NCBI RefSeq assembly: GCF_000151665.1
Contig: NW_013171827.1
Location: forward strand, 1,385,066-1,449,065
DNA: 64,000 nt
Direction: 5' to 3'
Source of the DNA: Blastocystis hominis
Lineage: Eukaryota > Sar > Bigyra > Opalinata > Blastocystidae
Shown: piece by piece, positions 24,938 to 39,900 of the stretch
How the letters are laid out: the number at the start of each line of letters is the position of its first letter
Numbering within the stretch: position 1 is the stretch's first letter
Notes under the pieces: generated by a model
The model's database searches: none
The model's input: only the letters and a program-made list of their open reading frames with translations
What the model was told of the DNA's origin: nothing
Position numbers and translations under genes: made by a program

Positions 24938-26911
24938 TCAAGATCTTTTATCATTAATATTGACAAGATCAGCGAGAATAGGAGAAACATCTATACCCAA
25001 AAGCCTATTATTCGATTAATACTCGTAATTGATTTTGACTGAACTCTCCAGAATGAACAAGGTAGTTTGACATTTTGAAGATTTGGTATATCTAAATAGA
25101 TTCAATAATTATAATACGAGATACTTTCTAATGTTACTGAGCTAGGATAACGGAAACTCTTATGTTTAGAAGTGATGGATGTTAGATTTGGAAGATCTGT
25201 ATGCAATAATTCAAATCATTTCATTATTACTGCGCATTATCAATGAGCATGAAGTCACATTTGATCCATATAGTGCACCATAACCGAGTTGAATGGATTG
25301 TAATGATGGAAGATCTACATCAATCATTTCATTTGAATTCATTCAATACTTTCAATTATTGTTGTTACAGAAGCAGCGAATGCACGATCACCTAATGTAA
25401 TGGATTGTAGATTTGGAAGATCTATGCATCATTCAAATATTTAATATCATATCAATACCTCGAATCACAAACGAACTAAAACAGAAATTGTATGAATCAT
25501 TTCCAATTGTGCCAATTTGAATGGATTGTAATTGTGGTAGATTCTTCAATTCAAAGTCGCCTCCAAAATCACTGAAACTTAATTTTCCAATTTGAATGGA
25601 TTCCAATGATCCACAATTCAATATGTGGAATGACTTTGACTTATCATATCCATACCCATTCCTTTTCTGCGTAAATGAATTGCTTCCGATTTTGATAGTT
25701 TTCAATAGATTCAATCCATCGATTCTGAACTCAGAAGCAAATGGGAAACACTCATCATATATGTCTATGGTTTCAGTATCATTTAATGGGCGGGTATATG
25801 CAACCCCTTTTTTGTTTGTTTCGTTTCTTAAATTTGAATAATTGGTTTGGCTGTGATGACGGCATGAACTTGTTTCATTCCTAACTGATAAATATATGAT
25901 GAAAGCACAACCAGGTATAGATAATATGCCTCCATAAACTAGTGGTCCAATACAAATAATAAAAATAAAGACAATACTTATTAATTGATCACATATATAC
26001 CATGAAAGATATCCGGCTAACATAAGAGATATAATATACAATATAGCGACGAAATAACTATGTTTTATTATGCATCCATTGTGCCAATAACATCTATAAT
26101 CAACTCGCATATTCCTATACACGAGTCCCATTCCATGACGTTTTCCTTTGTAATAATTCCCGTGAAACGACAGTGTTTGCCCATCAGCTTCATATTCTTT
26201 TCCTTCTCCTTCATAAAAGTAATCATGTTCAAATGAATCACGATAACAACCTTCATAACAGCGAACTCCATTATTGTATTCAATCATTTTATTTCCTATG
26301 AATTGTTTGATTACATTTGTTTCTCTTCCTTCCTCGCATTCACTAATTCGAGTTATAACTCCATTTTTATCATAAAAATAACACTTTCCATTTAATTGTC
26401 CATAATTATCTCGTTGACTAATATTGATTATCTTGCTGTTATCATCATATTCTATCCAATATCGTTTGCTGCTGTCCAAAGGGTATATATTTCGTTTTTC
26501 TCCTTTTTCATAAAACCCATCAAACACTAAATTACCATTTTCATCATATTCTGTACCTCGTCCATGTCTATATCCATTTTCCATATATCCTTTAAAATAG
26601 AGAATACCAAGTTCATCATAGAGTTTGCAATAACCACAAGCTACCCCATCTACATATACAAGTGTGGCTATTCTAATTCCGTCAGGTGATCTTATTATGG
26701 CTTTTCCATTTATCTTGTTGTTTATGACTGACGTTTCAATAGTATATCCTTCATGAGGCGGACCCACTTCAACAATTGCCTTTCTAGACGCTTCATGAAT
26801 ACTTTTAATTGGAAATTGATCTGAAACGTTATATGTCCAACATTCGCAACGTTTGTTTTCACAAGCTTTATCGACTTGAATTGCTTGAAGTTCAATTGCA
26901 CCTGAATTCAT
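24938..26911 (-). CDS. MORN and leucine-rich-repeat membrane protein, copy 1
   Basis: ATG at 26911, long first exon to about 25470, then five micro-introns (37, 35, 34, 33, 32 nt), ending TGA at 24940-24938; 600 residues. The order is a Cys-containing N-terminus, several MORN-type repeats (LYFKGYMENGYRHGRG, YFYEGEGKEYEADG, FHGNYYKGKRHGMG), two or three hydrophobic segments (YFVAILYIISLMLAGYLSWY, then IVFIFIICIGPLVYGG), then leucine-rich repeats of the form SLESIQIG-SF. It is the only family member here with membrane segments. The 3' exons each begin D/N-[LI]-P-[NS]-L-Q right after an acceptor TAG. An apparent stop after VIRGIDMILNI lies inside the first intron. MORN repeats often bind lipids or act as scaffolds; the role here is unknown. 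Confidence 0.75.
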
Positions 26912-27245
26912 TATTTTTTATAAACTACAATGAGAATTGATACTAATTTAATGAAATAATTATTTGTTAAATTCGTTCTGGGTAAATAAGGCTCATAATT
27001 GTTTGTATGTGCCAATATCATTAAATACAAATAACCCATATTCATTCTTCTTAGTAATTATAGAGAGTTGTCACTACTGACAATATAATGGTGTATAATA
27101 ACTCAATTAAGCATACACATATTACAGCGTTAATTCATCATTATACAACACTAATTTGACATAATATGATATATAGGTAATTAATAATACTTGTAAGTGT
27201 ATTTGTATTGAGTCATATAGTGTGCATCCATTCTATCTGATTTCG
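26912..27245. other. divergent promoter region between two MORN-LRR genes
   Basis: 334 bases of AT-rich DNA between head-to-head genes of the same family. No motif stands out. Confidence 0.5.
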
Positions 27246-28796
27246 ATGGAAAAGATTGCTGATTTTGTCAATTCTGCTATTAGTATCTATCATATTGATA
27301 GTTTTGATATCAAAAATGCGCACATATGCTTGGGTAAAGAAATGAAACTAAATGGCTGGATTTCACTCATATTGAGTAACAGAGAATGTGTAGTATTGCA
27401 ATTCAATAATGGAGTATTCATGAATCAAGGATTTGTGTTGAGTGAGCAGAAAGTGTTGAAAGTGTTTGAAAAGCATCAATTTGGTGATATTTCATATAAT
27501 GAAGAAAAAGCCATTGTAGTAGAAAAAGGAATCGTGGATTTGGATCATGGAAGTCGATTTGAAGGATTGGTATTGACAGAAAACAAATTGGGAATTCCAT
27601 TTGGATATGGTGAAATGTATGATGATGATGGAATATTGGTGTACAAGGGCATAATGATCAATTGGAAACGATTTGGATATGGAACGAGTTATCATAATAA
27701 TGGATGTATTGAATATGAAGGATATTGGTGTGATGATAATCGATTTGGAATTGGAAAAGTGTATGATCGATATGGTAAATTAGTAAATGAATGTGAATGG
27801 TACAATGGAATTGAAAGTGATATTGATGAAAAATATGAAGGCAATGGAAGCAAACCACTGAATATGGGAATGAAACATTTGAAACTGCTAGACAATTGTG
27901 TATTGGAAGATTGGGATGTTTCATTGTTGTATAATTTGGAATCAATCGAAATCGGGAATGATTGTTTTGAATCAGTGCAAACATTCGAAATCGACGGATT
28001 GAATCGATTGAAAACTATCAAAATCGGAAACAATTCATTTACTCAAATGAAATCATCTGTCTGGGATTATAAAAAGGCAAACAGCATATCGAAATCATTC
28101 CACATATTGAATTGTGAATCATTGGAATCCATTCAAATTGGTGAATATAGTTTCAGTGATTTTGCTGGAAACTTTGAATTGAATAATCTGCCCTCATTAC
28201 AATCCATTACATTAGGTGAAGTAAAAAGTAATTCACGTAACTTCTTTTGGAGTTCATTTGTGATTCGAGGTATTGACATGATATTGAATATTTGAATGAT
28301 GCATAGATCTTCCAAATCTACAATCCATTACCCTTGGCATTGATACTTTTTATGAATCTATAGCCACAATAATTGAAAGTATTGAATGAATTCGAATGAA
28401 ATGATTGATATAGATCTTCCATCATTACAATCCATTCAACTCGGTGAATGCGCAATTTGTGGAAGAGATGAAGATGAATCATGTTCGCTGACAATGCGAA
28501 GTAATCGTGAAATGATTCGAAATGATTTGTTTTGTAGATCTTCCAAATCTAACATCTATTATCAATTCTGAAGGATATAGTTTCTATTACCATCGTGTAC
28601 TGACATTGGAAAGTTGTCCTAACACTGAAATTTGATCGCATTTAGATATTCCAAATCTTCAAACTGTCGATCTATCTGATGACTGGGATGCTGTTCCATT
28701 CGAGTTAGTTCAATCGAAATCAATTTCGAGTATTGCTTGATTGATGTGATTTGATTCATAGATGTTTCACCTGTTCTCGCTAATCTTGTTCAGTAA
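27246..28796 (+). CDS. MORN and leucine-rich-repeat protein, copy 2
   Basis: ATG at 27246 (shared by homology with copies 3 and 4) and five phase-1 introns at 28270-28306, 28379-28413, 28501-28537, 28613-28645 and 28730-28761; 458 residues with TAA at 28794-28796. Residues 100-200 carry MORN-type repeats (GIPFGYGEMYDDDGILVYKG, GYWCDDNRFGIGK). From about residue 215 come leucine-rich repeats (LYNLESIEIGNDCF, LNRLKTIKIGNNSF, CESLESIQIGEYSF, LPSLQSITLG) and then one repeat per small exon. Unlike copy 1 it has no signal peptide or membrane segment, so it is probably cytosolic. The exon structure is discussed as a finding. Confidence 0.8.
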
Positions 28797-29163
28797 AGCT
28801 GAGCGAGATTGTAGGTTTTTCGTATTGATTCATTTTTTGCTTTGCTTTTCTATTTGTTTGTTTGTTCAACCCTCTTTCTATAACATAATAAGCGACCATG
28901 CAAATGTTGAGTATTTGTAGCTTATGATTCTTCACTTAGTAAAGTGCTTGAAACAATATACTTTCTAGATTAAATATAATATGACATCTCTTTTTGGAAG
29001 ATATGGAAATGATCTGATGTACCTAATACTGCATTTAAACTATCAGAAAGCAAGAGTATCACGAAAAATCCAATTTTCCATTCTCATGCATTGCACAAAT
29101 CTATATACAGATTGCCGCCAAAAAAACGTTTCCTTATTTTTCTTTATTCTTTGTTGGTATCTC
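28797..29163. other. intergenic, no gene seen
   Basis: AT-rich sequence between MORN-LRR copy 2 and ATE1. A 74-codon open frame from 28981 covers it but has no protein-like character until the ATE1 start. Confidence 0.45.
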
Positions 29164-30935
<1,772 letters not shown>

Positions 30936-31166
30936 GTGTTCCAACATGCTATTTTGGGCTGGTTCATTTATTTTTATATGCATCTACGAACTCCCAGGAA
31001 TTCGATTTGATGATAAGTGATCGTTAGTCAACTCATTCCTTGATTGGTCACAACTCGTGAAAATCATTCGTATAACGATTACTACACATCGATTCCAAGC
31101 CCACTTTCACCCTAATCATACCAAGTCTAACCATTCCTTCCTTGTCTCCTTGCCCTTTCCTTTTGC

Positions 31167-31174
31167 AACAAACA
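31167..31174 (-). terminator. TGTTTGTT poly(A)-site motif (minus strand)
   Basis: AACAAACA on the plus strand; on the minus strand it reads T-GGAG-TGTTTGTT, downstream of the kinase gene. The convergent ATE1 gene ends about 230 bases away. Confidence 0.55.
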
Positions 31175-31192
31175 CTCCACATTTCATAACCA

Positions 31193-32889
<1,697 letters not shown>

Positions 32890-32986
32890 GAAAAGGGCTG
32901 CTTCTTGGGTTTGCTATGAATACAAAAAAATATCCCTATTTTTGTATTCTAATATTTCATTATTTATATTATTCTTTCTTCTCATA

Positions 32987-32994
32987 AACAAACA
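32987..32994 (-). terminator. TGTTTGTT poly(A)-site motif (minus strand)
   Basis: 27 nt past the PRMT5 stop, with a T five bases before the motif on the minus strand. Confidence 0.65.
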
Positions 32995-33020
32995 TTAAAA
33001 TTCTTTAGTTCGTTACCATT

Positions 33021-35589
33021 TTAGAGACCAATCCACTGTCCACGACCATTCACGTTGTGGATTTGGGTTTGGATCGGAGAAACGACTGCCCATTCATACC
33101 ACACGCGCTTCTTGTCTGTTCGTCTCCATAAATTCACCACGACACGCTCTCCTTTATGGACATAACTAGAACCATCCAAAAACATACAATAGCCTACAAG
33201 GGTGTATCGATGGGAATAAACAGAGGGAACCAACTTACCAAATTCATCGAATGGCTCTCTGGAGCAATCGAAAGCTTTACATGGTCCGAGAGCTACACAT
33301 CGATCCCAGCATGAACAATCTCACATCACTTTCAAAGTATCCCGAGAATCCGTGCACGATTCCATCCATCTGTACATGTAATATGACTTGCTAGCCATGA
33401 TGGTTCATTTTCACACCTACCTTGAAGCATCGGAAATCGCCATTTCGCTGGTCTGGATGGTGGAATGTGAAAACGGGCTGCACATCACTTAGCAACGCAG
33501 CAGCGTGGATCTTCACCACGTAGGTAGCCTCGAGTGGTTTGGAAACGAGGAGTGGACTGACTTTTCGGATCTATTGAATCAGCCAATCAAAACTCAAAGA
33601 AAAAACAACATTTTCGTAAATCTTTGTCGACATACAGCAAGCCATCAAGCTCGTGGAATTGTGTGGAACAAACAAGCCTCCAGCCAACAAAAAGCGCTGA
33701 GCGCCGATCAGACACTCAGGGCTCAGCTCGTTATCCGCAAACGAGCCTAACAACTCCGAAAGAATGACATCGCTGTAGTATTCCGGCTGATAAAGCCGCA
33801 TGTCCGCTTCCACGATGTGCACTCTCTCGCCCCATTGCAGCTGTTTGTGCATCGCTCTCAGCGTCTGAATGGCGTTCGGGTTTTTCTCGATCGCGTAGAC
33901 GACGATTTCTCGCCTCGTTCGCTTCGCAGCGTTCAGAGAACACACGATCAGCGGTCCTCGTCCCGCTCCGACGAGCGTGATCACGATTCGAGCTGCGAAT
34001 GAAAGGGAAAGAGAAGAGAAAACGTTCGATCGGGATGGAAGGATGCAAGAGCTCGCCATTCAATGAGTTTAATGAGTTCAAGTCAATGGGTGATTTCCTT
34101 TCATTCAATGAGTTTAATGAGTTCAATGAGTTCATTTCATTCATTTGGTTCATTTCATTCATTTGGTTCATTTCGACTGTTGATTTCATTTCATTCAATG
34201 GGTTCAATTCAATGGTTGCTTTCGTTTCGTTCATTTCAATACTCGCTGCTTTTGATTCATTCGATAATCCAATCGATGGAAGCAGCGTTCGATCCGCTGC
34301 GTACCTCGCTCGATTATCCTTCGGACCTCGCTGATACGACGCCAACACCTCCACCAACGCCTCCTCATACTATTCCTCACTCCCTCTCCACGCTCTCTAC
34401 GAAATAGTATTTCATCCGGTCCTTTTCGAACACGTCGTACGTCGCGTTCTGCAAATTGTCCATCAAAGGCTGAAGCGGAATCTGAACCACTTCGTTGTAC
34501 TCGAACAGCTGCTCGCCGAACGCGTCCAACCCCGGAGCGTCGCTGAACAGCTTCTGGAGATACTGAAAAACACAAAAACACAAAAACACAAACATTCATG
34601 ATTACTTTCAATCCACGACATTCTTCGGGAATCGGGCCTTCGATCGCTATTCGAAGCGGCTTTGTGTACTTGTACCAAATCAAAAAGTCTTCGCACCATT
34701 TCGGGAGTTTCACTAATGTCTACACAATCATTAAAAAAAATATGGAGGGAGAACCTCCGATTGCCAAGAAAAGAGAGAAATGGGGAGCAGAATCGTGTGA
34801 AGTGATTCCGCTTCCCATCGATGAAGAACATCGGGATCAATGTCGCAATTGGTGAGACGAAGACAAGGCTGGACAGCAGGTGAAAAATCGAGTTGTTTAT
34901 GGAAGAAACTCCACGTCCTCCACGTGGAAGAAGCTATGAACATGAGAGTGTATGTGTGTGAAACAAACGATCAGGAGATAACGGGTCTTGAATGTCGACG
35001 GGGATCCAATACTAAAAATAGTGAGATCAATTCGAAAAGAGGTACAGGCATTGCATATTTACGATCGATGAACTGAGCTAGAAGGGAAGCGTAGTTTGCG
35101 TTGCTCTCTGGGTTCAGCTCGGGACAGAGAATCGAGGGAACACCTAGATAGTTTGCCCACTCGATTTCACGAATGAATTGCTATGGTGAACGAAATAGGA
35201 AGGAAAGTACATCTTCACTTGTTAAACGAACAGAAGAGTCGTTTGAATCCAAAGAGATCGAATTGGATACTTGACCCACGATTCGATTTGTCCACAGTTT
35301 GATATCCAGAATCACGTTTGATTCTATCATACTTAATAATACAATCTAGAGCATACCAGTTCCTTGGAACACCAAATCACACTGTCCCTGTTGAGTTTGT
35401 CTAAAACGTAAGAACGCTTCGAACCAAATAGAACCGTACAATTTACGAACCAGTGGGACGATCACAAAATCAGCACTTTCCGGAATATTCTTCCCGTGAT
35501 CAAACTCCCCCAAAGCTCACCATTTCAAGATATTCCTTCAAATCATCCACAGGATACGCCTTTCTTCCATAGAAAAAGTACTTTGCCAT
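33021..35589 (-). CDS. PRMT5: protein arginine methyltransferase 5
   Basis: PRMT5 makes symmetric dimethylarginine on Sm proteins, histones and other targets. The ATG at 35589 opens [12 protein letters not shown]; a 31-nt intron follows, and many small introns cut the rest. The parts are in family order: TIM-barrel ([18 protein letters not shown], then [17 protein letters not shown]), [13 protein letters not shown] [23 protein letters not shown]-binding [20 protein letters not shown], the double-E loop [15 protein letters not shown] and the C-terminal barrel ending [19 protein letters not shown] with TAG/TAA at 33021. An intron near 34030-34240 carries runs of a TTCAATGAG-like unit. The start lies only 51 bases from the stop of the upstream exonuclease gene on the same strand. 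Confidence 0.92.
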
Positions 35590-35594
35590 TGTCT

Positions 35595-35602
35595 AACAAA
35601 CA
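35595..35602 (-). terminator. TGTTTGTT poly(A)-site motif (minus strand)
   Basis: Lies 39 nt past the exonuclease stop and only six bases before the PRMT5 ATG. One transcript must therefore end within a few bases of the next start codon. Confidence 0.6.
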
Positions 35603-35640
35603 AGCAAACAAATCCATGAATGTTCTTTGCAGTTTCCCCT

Positions 35641-36877
35641 CTAATGCGCTTCCGCCACATCGACATAATCCTTATACCGGCAATTCTGCATCTCTCACTC
35701 TCTCTCTTCCGCCCTACCTCACACGTCTCCGGCGATGTCAGCATCACGCCATCAATCACCGGATAGAGTTTTCGAATCGACGGCGTCACGGGCTGGAAAT
35801 GCTGCATAGCACCCTCTCCTCACAACCCACCAAATACTTCTTCACCTTTCGCAGATCCTCGTCGGTGCAGTTTCGGAATCTTCGCTGAATTCCACAAAAA
35901 AACGCCCACAACAAAAACAATTTCATTGAATACAACGCGTCGATCTCCGGATTGTGCGCGCCGCTCTGCCTCTCATTCCCTCTCCGCTGCTCTACTTGAA
36001 TATCCACGCCGGTGAGGTACAAAACCTCGTGGCGCAGCGATTTCACCACCGCTTTCTTCGCTTCTCTGCGATTTTGGCGGGCTGGCGAAGACTCCTCCGC
36101 CTCGTATTTAAACCAGTGCTGGATGTCGATCGCTTTCGCGAAGTCCACGCCCTTCTGGAAGCCCATCCAGTTGATATCTGCGTGGAAAAGGGGAAACGGA
36201 GATACCATGACCGATGCCTTGGCCGACTAAAATGCAATCGGAAGGCAGAATTCGCTTGATTTGCGCTTTGCACGATTCGAGAGAGGGCGCGTTTTCTAAA
36301 TCGGCTTTTCTAGAATGGAGAAACGTGGAAAGAGGGAACTGGATTCCAGTGAGAGGGGTCAGATAGGAAACAATGGGGACAGAAGGCTTGACGAAGGAGG
36401 AGTAGATGACTTCGCACATGGAGTTGACGATCGCGATGCGAGCTACTTCGCGATCGCAGTGGCGATTCCCCGATGCCACACATTCCACGTCAATGCTGTA
36501 AACATTAAGCTTTTCTATTTGTCAGGTATGCATCGCTTGATCACTTAGAGCCTCCTGATCACTCAGAGGAAGGAAAGATGGTTCAAAATCTAGGAACCAA
36601 ACAAACAGGGAACCAAACTGACTTGCTGGAAAGTAAACCTGGTAAAACGCACAGTCGATTCCTTTCCAGTCTTTTTGTTCGTTTTTGTTGTCACTTCATG
36701 ATTACTAGTCATGATCAGAGGAACTGAGTCGATTCCACGATGCAACTCATAGAACCTTAATCCAGGGTTGGTATTTCCTACATAATAACCAAAAACAGGA
36801 ATATAGGGAAGGTCCATTCCGTAGTATTTGGAGGATTCCGGAATAAACTCAGAAACATTGGGATTAAGTTTACTCAT
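35641..36877 (-). CDS. PAM2-motif DEDDh exonuclease
   Basis: ATG at 36877 opens MSKLNPNVSEFIP, a near-perfect PAM2 motif (S-x-L-N-x-x-A-x-x-F-x-P, with Val for Ala), the peptide that binds the MLLE domain of poly(A)-binding protein. Introns at about 36610 (29 nt), 36530 (30 nt), 36309-36338 (30 nt) and 36186-36213 (28 nt) join it to a DEDDh 3'-5' exonuclease domain: SIDVECVASG (DxE), ADLENAPSLESC, LVGQGIGHDINWM (D) and HNPEIDALYSM (H and D). The catalytic order is complete. The C-terminal exon ends DYVDVAEAH at 35641. The domain looks closest to RNase T/REX-type enzymes; a role in poly(A) or RNA 3'-end trimming is inferred from the PAM2 motif. It is divergent from HBS1, 63 bases away. Confidence 0.75.
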
Positions 36878-36940
36878 GAGTGATTTACAGAATTTGATAA
36901 AACGACTCAATGTTAAACTTTTTTTTGACTTTGGCTAAAA

Positions 36941-39900
36941 ATGAAGTCCCGATATAAGGCTGCAAAGGGAACTCGTTACAGCTATGAAGATAGTTACGAC
37001 GATGCTGATATTATGTTTTCCTATGATGACTCGTATTCCGAATCTCAGCGTATGCTATTGGCTTGTGGTGCTGCTAACGTTGTAGGCGATCATTTAATGA
37101 ACCCGAGTAAGAACACGATTTGTAGGACGAATTACGATCTTGTTTTTTCTAGCTATCAATCTTGGTAGTGAAATACCTGATGATGATAACGGTTTTTTCG
37201 ATTCCTCGCTGGTAACTATGTAGATTTGCTGAACGATTGTTTGGACCAAATCGACTATTTCTTCGACGGCAAAGCGCAATACGACGAAGACTTCATCGTG
37301 GATCTTCTGCGTTCGAACAATTACGACGTGGAAGAGGCGATCAACTACATCACCGAGAACGAATGCTCCAAACCCGTTCACGAAAAGATCCAAATCCCCA
37401 AGGTCTCATCTCCCGTGGTCCTCTCGCTTCACACGCCTCCTGCCTCCTCGACCCCTCCTCCCAACATCAATAGCAACAACAAAAGCAATAACAATGGCAA
37501 TGGCAAAACGACGAAGGTACGCAGACCCTTTTTCTCTTCAAAACCCAGCCATCCACCCACCAACCCACTAGTCAATCTACTAGTCAATCCACTAGTCAGC
37601 TTACTAGTCAATTGAATAGTCAATTGAATAGTCAATTGAATAGTCAACCCACTAGTCAATCTACTAGTCAATCCACTAGTCAGTCTACTAGTCAATCTAC
37701 TAGTCAATTGAATAGTCAATCTGCTAGTCAGTCTACTAGTCAATCTACTAGTCAACCTACTAGTCAATCTACTAGTCAATCTACTAGTCAATCTACTAGT
37801 CAATCTACTACCCATCCCTCTTCTTCCTCCCTCACCGTACTTCCTTCCACCCCGCCTTCTACCCCCCAGCCGCCTCCCGCCTCCACGCTCGCCTGCGCCA
37901 TCGCCTCCCTTCCCTCCGCGCCTCCCTCCACCGCTCCTCGCCCTGCTCCCTCCGACCGCCTCTACTCGCTCCACTCCGACGTTCTCCACGGTATCTTTGT
38001 TCTTTCCTCCCTCGATTCCACGCAGACGCCTCGCTTTTTCTCTTCGACCGGCCCTCGCCCGACGACCTCGTCGCCTCCATGCAGGCCGCGGGGAAGCTCC
38101 GCACCCAGCAGCACCAGCGCGCGCCCATCGACGTTTCCACCATTTCCACCTTTCTCCTAGTTCCCGCTCCCCGCAAAGTCCCTCGCAGAACCCTCCCGTC
38201 TCCCCGCGGGACACCAGGAAGCCCATGAAACGCCTCGCAGTCCCGCGGAAATCGCCGACATCGCGGAAATCGCGGGGATCTCCATCTCGAAGCCGGAAAC
38301 GCCGCGCAGTCCCGCGGAAATCGGCGAGGAATTCCGGTCGAAGCCGATTACCCCGCGGGAAAATTCTCCGAAGCCCCGCGGGAAAACCCCGCGGAAATCG
38401 CCGCGGTCGCCGACGGAGGGCGCGTCGAAAAGTGGAAACCGAGGTTCGGAGAGCGTGGAACCGGAGGTGGTTCGGAGCGTAGTGTGTTCCGCGGGGATTT
38501 CGTGTAGCCTCCCGCGCTGGTAGAAGGGAAGGAAACGGTGACGGTGTTAATCGCGGGACACGTGGACCACGGGAAATCGACGATAACGGGGCACTTGTTA
38601 GTGGAGTGTAACGTGGTGAGCGAGCGCGAAATGCGGAAGTGGGTCGAATGGGAGGACGGTGAGGCGCAGAGCGACGAAGGAAGCGAAAGAACTGGGGAAA
38701 CAGTCGTTCAATTACGCGTTTTTGATGGACCAGAACCCCGAGGAGGTGGGATCCCCTGTTTTTGAAAGTGAGGCGTAGCGCACACACGGCGTGACGATCC
38801 ATCTGGGCGCGATCTCGCTGCAGACCGAGGAGCGGTGCGTGACGCTGCTCGACGCGCCCGGTCATCGCGATTTTGTGGCGGCGATGATCGCGGGAGGACT
38901 GCGCGCAGACGCGGGGATTCTCGTGATTTCTGCGCAGAAAGGAGAGTTCGAGGCGGGATGGTCAACCGCGGGAATCACGAAGGAACACTTGCTGATCATG
39001 GTGGGGAGCGGGATCGAAACGCTCGCCATTCTAGTCAACAAAATGGACACCGTACACTTTTCGAAACTGGTGCGGAATTAGTGCGGATATGAGGAAGCTC
39101 GCTTTCTGGAGATCCAAAACACGGTCATTCCGTATCTCAAGCATCTCGGATTTAAACGCAAAAACGTTACCTTCATCCCTACTTCTGGCTTGGAGGGCGT
39201 CAATCTTTCCACCGTGGATTCCAAAAAAACGCCCTGGTTTACCGGGCCGTCGCTCATTCACTTCCTAAGTCCATTTTTTCCCCCTTTTTTTTCTAACGCG
39301 CAGACTCACTCAGCAGAACAATGGTGGATTCCGACGTGGCCAACACCAAGGAAGTCGTTATGACCGTGCATGATGTTTACCGCGGGGATATGATGGGAGA
39401 CTGCATCGCCGCACACGTCGCCCGCGGATTCCTCGATTCCCGCGATTTAAAGCCACTCATCCTGCTCCCAGCGAAACTCCCGCTCACCGTGAAGTGTAAA
39501 AATCGGGAGGATTTTTGGAATAGCGTTCCTGGTGAATAACCACAAAGCCACCGTCGCTTCCGCGGGAAATAACGTCGTTTTGATAACCGCGGGAATCGAT
39601 TTGGCGTCAGTGAGGTAGAACCGAATCGAAATTGAAACGCTAGCCGCGGGAATGTGATCACAACGACCACGTGTCCGATGAAACCGTCGAACCGAATAAT
39701 CGCCCAGATTTTTGTCAACAAAGAAGCGGACGTATTTCTGGAATTCCAAAAATAGGGGGTAGATGCCAATCATGAAGGGATTAACGGTTTTGCTGCATTT
39801 GGATGGGAATGTGGTATCCGCGGTTATCCAGCACGTCTTGGCGCAGGTCGATTTCGCGGGGAATGTGCAGAAAGCGAAGCCGAAGTGGAGAATTGATCGG

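Noticed and set aside
28270-28296. VIRGIDMILNI followed by TGA as the true C-terminus of the MORN-LRR proteins
   Set aside because: The same words form a GT-AG intron in all four genes, and in-frame leucine-rich repeats continue in phase after it to a common ending.
37557-37810. Regularly spaced repeats as a CRISPR-like array
   Set aside because: Units are 12 bases without spacers, keep the reading frame and belong to a eukaryotic HBS1 gene.
37429-38865. 478-codon minus-strand frame across the HBS1 linker
   Set aside because: It is antisense to the TSQS repeat and CCGCGG-rich linker; the protein is a low-complexity run of LTSR and Arg, while the plus strand has conserved HBS1 domains on both sides.
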